Origin: Symsagittifera roscoffensis | Lineage: Eukaryota; Xenacoelomorpha; Acoela; Convolutidae | Reading direction: 5' to 3' | Assembly: GCF_963678635.1 (NCBI RefSeq) | Contig: NC_087064.1 | Location: 3,719,926-3,783,925 of the forward strand | Length of the DNA: 64,000 nt | Shown: positions 58,566 to 64,000 of the stretch, piece by piece | Layout: the number at the start of each line of letters is the position of its first letter | How positions within the stretch are numbered: the stretch's first letter is position 1 | The notes under the pieces: model-generated | What the model saw: the letters and a program-made list of their open reading frames with translations, nothing else | What the model was told of the DNA's origin: nothing | The model's database searches: none | Program-made: the position numbers and the translations under genes

Positions 58566-60051
58566 AGAACAAATATGTTATTCAGTACTCCACAAAGATG
58601 ATAACATATTCGAAAACGATTGCTATCCAGTCATTGCTCAAGTGCAAGGCGGAAAAAAGAAATGAATCAACATAAGTGACAGAGGAGACTTCAGCATTGA
58701 AGATGCTCCAGAATATTTTGAAGAATCTTGTAGTGCGATTCAGAATATAACAGATTTCTTTCGATTTGGCAAACAAATTAACCAAATCAAACGACTATCT
58801 ATACCAGATATAAACAATGAAAACATTTATGAAGAAATTCCAGATGAAGTATCTGCACTTGATGATCCTTTGGAAAATTCAGAATGGCTTGACTTATATG
58901 AAGGCAATGTTGAGAACAACCTTCTCAACGACCTGGTTAAAGCAAAAAATGGTTTTGCAACCAAAACAAGATCTTTGAGGTTAATTGAACCCCTAAGTCT
59001 CCAATCTGAAGAGAATAAATCAGATTCTCTTGAACTGATAGCAAAAATGACCGACTTTGCTAAAGAAGCAAATTTAGACGTTGAAACAATTATGCAAGAG
59101 CAGTGTAACGATACTGTAATCATAGATATCAAAAATTGCATAAAGCAAAACGAAAAGTCAGAAAGAAACAAAAAAAATCCTTATCGTGAAGAAAAAGGAT
59201 TAAAAGCCTATATCAGGCAGTTTGAATTATTATTCATTGAAGACCAACATGATCTTCTATGTATTAATGAATATAATGATGACTATACTAAGAGTCCAAA
59301 AATTTGCTTACCCATCTCCCTAGTGCTAAACTGCTTTGAGTTAGCTCATAAGCATCCTCTTAGCGGTCACCACGGCGAAACAAAAACTTTGGAAATAATC
59401 AAAAGATATTTCTATTGGCTCGGACTCTATAAATGGGTCAACATGCTTCTTCATGATTGCCTAGAATGTCAGAAAAATAAGCCAAAACGAAAAGACCTGA
59501 ATGAAGCTCCATTACAACAATGGGGACAATTAGAAACAATCCCAATGAAAACGATCCACATTGATCATAAAGGTCCACTCAGACCATCAAGTCACGGCAA
59601 AAACTTTTGCTTAGTTGTGGTAGATGCCTTCTCTAGATATCTTCAAGTCTATCCATGCACCCATGCAGACTCTAAGGAAACCATTAAGCTCTTAGAGAAA
59701 TACATCACAACATTTGGTATTCCACAACAAATTATTCATGATAATGGAAGTGCATTCATGAGTAATGACTTTGCTCATTGGTCCTCTGAATTGGGAATAA
59801 CCCTGAGGCCAAGAACTACTTACTCGCCTTGGACTAACGGAAAAGTTGAAGTCCAAAATAAACATTTAACCCAGTGCTTTCGACATTTCCTGAGTACCTC
59901 AGGCTCAAACTGGTCTGAATTAACAAATAAATTTGCTTTTGCACATAACACCGCCATTAATTCAAGTACAGGTTACACTCCATATGAGATTGTCTTTGGC
60001 ATAAAACCTCAGGTTCCCCTTAGCCTTAAATTAGGCCTCTACCGCGACTAA
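58566..60051 (+). pseudogene. Element C Pol, linker and integrase
   Basis: Frame open except for TGA at 58663-58665, ending at TAA 60049-60051. After an acidic linker comes integrase: HHCC zinc domain (HKHPLSGHHGETKT ... CLECQK, about 59345-59475), then IHIDHKGP (first Asp, about 59560), IIHDNGSAF (second Asp, about 59735) and WTNGKVEVQNKHL (Glu, about 59845), a complete DDE core. The A-run at 59170-59177 has eight A and keeps the frame. The two other integrase copies have seven. Confidence 0.88.
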
Positions 60052-61161
60052 AACAAAAGATGTACCTCTGAATTTTGCGCTGGTCTCGAAAATCATGCTC
60101 ATACCGAGCATAAGTCAAACAATGAGACCATAGATAGATTTCTAAAAAATCAAATTTCCGCCGAAATACTAAAAAGGGAAAATGATTTTAAGTTGATTTA
60201 TAGTAACACCTATACCCATTGCCGCCGCATCACTAATAAGGCCCACATGTTCCGAAATCAATTTAAATTAGGACGGCCTATAAAAGAAGGCACAAAAGTG
60301 TTACTAGAAAATAGATCCAAACCACTATTGAAAAGTCAAAAGCTTTTGAATTTGAGATCTGGACCTTACACCGTAATTGAAAAAATCACGGAAGTAACAT
60401 ACGGAATTCAAAATGATTTCACTAACGAAAAAAAGATTGTCCACCGCAATCATATTGTTGAATACTTTCCTAAAGAACAACAAATGCCCAAGCTACTACA
60501 GGAGTACTCTAATGATTTATTTTCAAGTGATTTTTATGATCATATAACAAATCATCAAATCGACTCTTTCAATAAACCTAAACAGGTTGAAAATCTACAA
60601 TACCAGTTTTGGCCAGTAGTCAACAATGGTTATCAGCAAATGACTGATCATACCCCTACAAATGAGGATCAAAATAAAACCATTGTTCATGAACACTCAT
60701 TAGATTCAGGCAGAGAAACCATGCATTTAAGAACTTTGTTCGATGCGACTGCGATTGACCAGAATCTTAGACCTATTCGAAGTTCAACCCCCTATCCTGT
60801 TGATAAAACCCCTAATCCTTCAACTAGTCAATCTAGTAGTTATGGCCACCGCCGCCTACCTAGCCGCAGTATAAGTCCTAATACTAGTCTCGCAAATGAC
60901 TTTGGCCGCCGCCACCAAAATGTAACAACACAATATAATACTCCCCGTCCTCCTGATATCCCTCGTTTATCTGAATCATCAGAAAGCTTTACTGATGGAA
61001 AAATTATCCCTCTTAGCTCTCAGGAAAGCTTCTATGAGAACACTCGATCCGCACCTGGATCACTTTCTGAATCCAAAAAACCTAAACGGACAAATCGTCC
61101 TACAAACTTTTATGGAACTACAATTCCATCTAGTTTAATTGGCAAATTTAAAAAGAAATAA
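60052..61161 (+). pseudogene. Element C Pol, C-terminal GPY module and tail
   Basis: Continues in the same frame after the TAA at 60049-60051. ATG 60193 is an internal methionine. Contains the integrase C-terminal GPY/F module (LNLRSGPYTVIEKI, about 60340-60385) and a Ser/Pro-rich tail with clusters of SSTPYP and SRSISPNTS. It ends FKKK then TAA at 61159-61161, which overlaps an AATAAA. Part of the same polyprotein in the parent element. Confidence 0.85.
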
Positions 61162-61910
61162 AAACACTAAACCATTTAATTGGCCAAACTAAATATTTTT
61201 TAAATTCTTTTTATTGGCCTTTTCTTTTTTTTCCCTTTTTCTACTTTATAAATATTTCATTTGTAATAAACCACAAAACACCAAAAATAACATAATAACA
61301 ATTGGATTTTAAAATAACTTTTATAAATATAAGACTTAATATCGGTATACGATTTCACTAGTTTGACTGCCGCCATCTTTTCCAAAGAGTTTTCCGCGGC
61401 CCTACTCAGGCTCCTCACTGCAAACTGCAGCGCTGAGTAAGGCCGCCACCAAGCTTGATATATTTCCTCCAACATAATATCCAGCTCTATTTTTCTTCTA
61501 AATTCTTCCTCTGCCGCTGGCTTTCTGAAGAATTCTTCTTGAAACTAAAACAAATTTATATACTATTTCTATGTTGCCATGCCACTTGAATAAAAAAATT
61601 TTTTTTTTATTACTTTTAAAATTGGGTGTATTGTAAAACAAACTTACATCCTCTCCAAAGAATAAGGACAAAAAGTCCATTGTCTCTTGTGAAACCACAT
61701 GGTTTCCACTCCATGGGCTCCGTAGTTTCTTCGCGAAGCACCTACTTTGTATTGAGCCCAGCTCAAATGGTTCATCGGTATTCAGGACCGGATACTTGAA
61801 GACATAACTCCGGTCCATAAAGATCATGAATTCCATGGGCGTTAGATTTGCCCCTTTTTCTACTAATCCGTCGTAGATTTCCACCCTTCTCTCGACTTCC
61901 TTGTCCTCCT
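61120..61910 (+). repeat. 791-bp tandem repeat, copy 1
   Basis: Starts with the last ~40 bp of Pol (ACAATTCCATC), runs through the 3' untranslated region, then into a non-retroviral stretch that is coding on the minus strand. Copy 2 follows without a gap at 61911-62701 and differs by only a few bases. A third start (62702-62959) is cut off by an integrase copy. Confidence 0.92.
61257..61908 (-). pseudogene. Antisense spliced gene fragment, copy 1
   Basis: Minus strand: exon 61908-61648, intron 61647-61545 (GTAAGT...TTTTAG, 103 nt), exon 61544-61257, both phase 0, ending in TAA. Together they code 182 residues with no in-frame stop. The upstream edge also looks like an acceptor (TTGTAG at 61909). 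Visible: acidic start, PMEFMIFMDRSYVFKYP, RSPWSGNHVVSQETMDF, a charged helix with EEEFRRKIELDIM, and a hydrophobic Tyr-rich end. I do not recognise the protein. No start codon in the unit, so it is a captured host gene 3' end or an antisense gene of the element. The intron argues against RNA-mediated capture in this orientation. Confidence 0.6.
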
Positions 61911-62701
61911 ACAATTCCATCTAGTTTAATTGGCAAATTTAAAAAGAAATAAAAACACTAAAACATTTAATTGGCCAAACTAAATATTTTTTAAATTCTT
62001 TTTATTGGCCTTTTCTTTTTTTTCCCTTTTTCTACTTTATAAATATTTCATTTGTAATAAACCACAAAACACCAAAAATAACATAATAACAATTGGATTT
62101 TAAAATAACTTTTATAAATATAAGACTTAATATCGGTATACGATTTCACTAGTTTGACTGCCGCCATCTTTTCCAAAGAGTTTTCCGCGGCCCTACTCAG
62201 GCTCCTCACTGCAAACTGCAGCGCTGAGTAAGGCCGCCACCAAGCTTGATATATTTCCTCCAACATAATATCCAGCTCTATTTTTCTTCTAAATTCTTCC
62301 TCTGCCGCTGGCTTTCTGAAGAATTCTTCTTGAAACTAAAACAAATTTATATACTATTTCTATGTTGCCATGCCACTTGAATAAAAAATTTTTTTTTTTA
62401 TTACTTTTAAAATTGGGTGTATTGTAAAACAAACTTACATCCTCTCCAAAGAATAAGGACAAAAAGTCCATTGTCTCTTGTGAAACCACATGGTTTCCAC
62501 TCCATGGGCTCCGTAGTTTCTTCGCGAAGCACCTACTTTGTATTGAGCCCAGCTCAAATGGTTCATCGGTATTCAGGACCGGATACTTGAAGACATAACT
62601 CCGGTCCATAAAGATCATGAATTCCATGGGCGTTAGATTTGCCCCTTTTTCTACTAATCCGTCGTAGATTTCCACCCTTCTCTCGACTTCCTTGTCCTCC
62701 T
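61911..62701 (+). repeat. 791-bp tandem repeat, copy 2
   Basis: Direct continuation of copy 1, same length. Small differences (TAAAAC/TAAACC, one run-length change near 62385) suggest recent duplication. Confidence 0.92.
62048..62699 (-). pseudogene. Antisense spliced gene fragment, copy 2
   Basis: Same two-exon structure as at 61257-61908: exon 62699-62439, intron 62438-62336, exon 62335-62048. The spliced coding sequence is unchanged as far as I can see; differences fall in the intron. On the minus strand the two units are head to tail, so a read-through transcript could contain both. Confidence 0.6.
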
Positions 62702-62959
62702 ACAATTCCATCTAGTTTAATTGGCAAATTTAAAAAGAAATAAAAACACTAAAACATTTAATTGGCCAAACTAAATATTTTTAAAATTCTTTTTATTGGC
62801 CTCTTCTTTTTTTTCCCTTTTTCTACTTTATAAATATTTCATTTGTAATAAACCACAAAACACCAAAAATAACATAATAACAATTAGATTTTAAAATAAC
62901 TTTTATAAATATAAGACTTAATATCGGTATACGATTTCACTAGTTTGACTGCCGCCATC
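62702..62959 (+). repeat. 791-bp repeat, third partial copy
   Basis: First 258 bp of the repeat, ending at GCCGCCATC, then an abrupt switch to integrase sequence (ATAGATATC). The same junction occurs at 58164/58165, so the two are copies of one rearrangement. ATC is shared by both partners. Confidence 0.9.
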
Positions 62960-64000
62960 ATAGATATCAAAAATTGCATAAAGCAAAACGAAAAGTCAGA
63001 AAGAAACAAAAAAATCCTTATCGTGAAGAAAAAGGATTAAAAGCCTATATCAGGCAGTTTGAATTATTATTCATTGAAGACCAACATGATCTTCTATGTA
63101 TTAATGAATATAATGATGACTATACTAAGAGTCCAAAAATTTGCTTACCCATCTCCCTAGTGCTAAACTGCTTTGAGTTAGCTCATAAGCATCCTCTTAG
63201 CGGTCACCACGGCGAAACAAAAACTTTGGAAATAATCAAAAGATATTTCTATTGGCTCGGACTCTATAAATGGGTCAACATGCTTCTTCATGATTGCCTA
63301 GAATGTCAGAAAAATAAGCCAAAACGAAAAGACCTGAATGAAGCTCCATTACAACAATGGGGACAATTAGAAACAATCCCAATGAAAACGATCCACATTG
63401 ATCATAAAGGTCCTTTCAGACCATCAAGTCACGGCAAAAACTTTTGCTTAGTTGTGGTAGATGCCTTCTCTAGATATCTTCAAGTCTATCCATGCACCCA
63501 TGCAGACTCTAAGGAAACCATTAAGCTCTTAGAGAAATACATCACAACATTTGGTATTCCACAACAAATTATTCATGATAATGGAAGTGCATTCATGAGT
63601 AATGACTTTGCTCATTGGTCCTCTGAATTGGGAATAACCCTGAGGCCAAGAACTACTTACTCGCCTTGGACTAACGGAAAAGTTGAAGTCCAAAATAAAC
63701 ATTTAACCCAGTGCTTTCGACATTTCTTGAGTACCTCAGGCTCAAACTGGTCTGAATTAACAAATAAATTTGCTTTTGCACATAACACCGCCATTAATTC
63801 AAGTACAGGTTACACTCCATATGAGATTGTCTTTGGCATAAAACCTCAGGTTCCCCTTAGCCTTAAATTAGGCCTCTACCGCGACTAAAACAAAAGATGT
63901 ACCTCTGAATTTTGCGCTGGTCTCGAAAATCATGCTCATACCGAGCATAAGTCAAAAAATGAGACCATAGATAGATTTCTAAAAAATCAAATTTCCGCCG
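62960..64000 (+). pseudogene. Second integrase copy of element C, runs off the window
   Basis: Matches 59122 onward at an offset of about 3.84 kb. Contains the HHCC domain, the DDE core and the same TAA (63886-63888), with a few substitutions (for example Leu to Phe near 63415). The A-run after 63006 has seven A instead of eight, so its first ~17 codons are out of frame. With 59122-62959 it forms the start of a second 3.8-kb tandem unit. Confidence 0.88.

Overview
The window is nuclear DNA of an AT-rich invertebrate animal. Two intron-containing metazoan genes (a KCTD8/12/16-type GABA-B auxiliary subunit and tubulin-folding cofactor B) sit among LTR retrotransposons, a LINE fragment and tRNA-derived SINE-like repeats. 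I cannot fix the phylum. Both host genes have a good 3' splice-site sequence only 6-8 nt before their start codon. This fits a 5'-UTR intron or spliced-leader trans-splicing.

Layout. 1-3281 is the 3' part of a decayed LTR element (A): a frameshifted relative of ORF3, then a polypurine tract and the first bases of its LTR. 3282-26130 is a young giant Ty3/gypsy-type element (B) nested in A. B has a 5'-truncated 870-bp LTR, a 2.6-kb leader with two minisatellites and a G-tract cluster, a 2,935-codon Gag-Pol ORF ending in a macro-like domain, an ORF2 with an SGNH (GDSL) hydrolase, an unrecognised ORF3, and a full 3' LTR. 26131-27884 resumes element A (polypurine tract plus complete 3' LTR). 27885-31139 is AT-rich sequence with a LINE 3' fragment and a dispersed repeat. 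31140-35274 (minus) is the KCTD gene in five coding exons (328 aa). 35275-48198 is gene-poor and full of short repeats: SINE-like pieces, a 287-bp tandem duplication, a 23-bp inverted-repeat element with a tRNA-like core, and dispersed families. 48206-52417 (plus) is TBCB in three coding exons (241 aa).

From about 52625 to the end lies a second, unrelated Ty3/gypsy element (C) in host-like AT-rich sequence: LTR with TATA box, Gag, a canonical -1 frameshift signal (TTTAAAC plus a downstream stem), and Pol with a TARG1-like macro domain between protease and reverse transcriptase. C carries in-frame stops. A 790-bp segment replaces part of its RNase H. Its 3' part is amplified into a 791-bp tandem repeat, carrying a spliced antisense gene fragment, inside a 3.8-kb tandem repeat.

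Main point: two unrelated LTR elements about 40 kb apart both encode a domain resembling the TARG1-type ADP-ribosyl hydrolase (macro domain), at different places in the polyprotein. C keeps the catalytic Lys and Asp; B has lost them. B also carries an SGNH hydrolase plus a second, Ser-less SGNH-like domain, and an ORF3 conserved in A. Recruitment of ADP-ribose-handling domains by LTR elements, perhaps against host ADP-ribosylation, is the most interesting hypothesis here.
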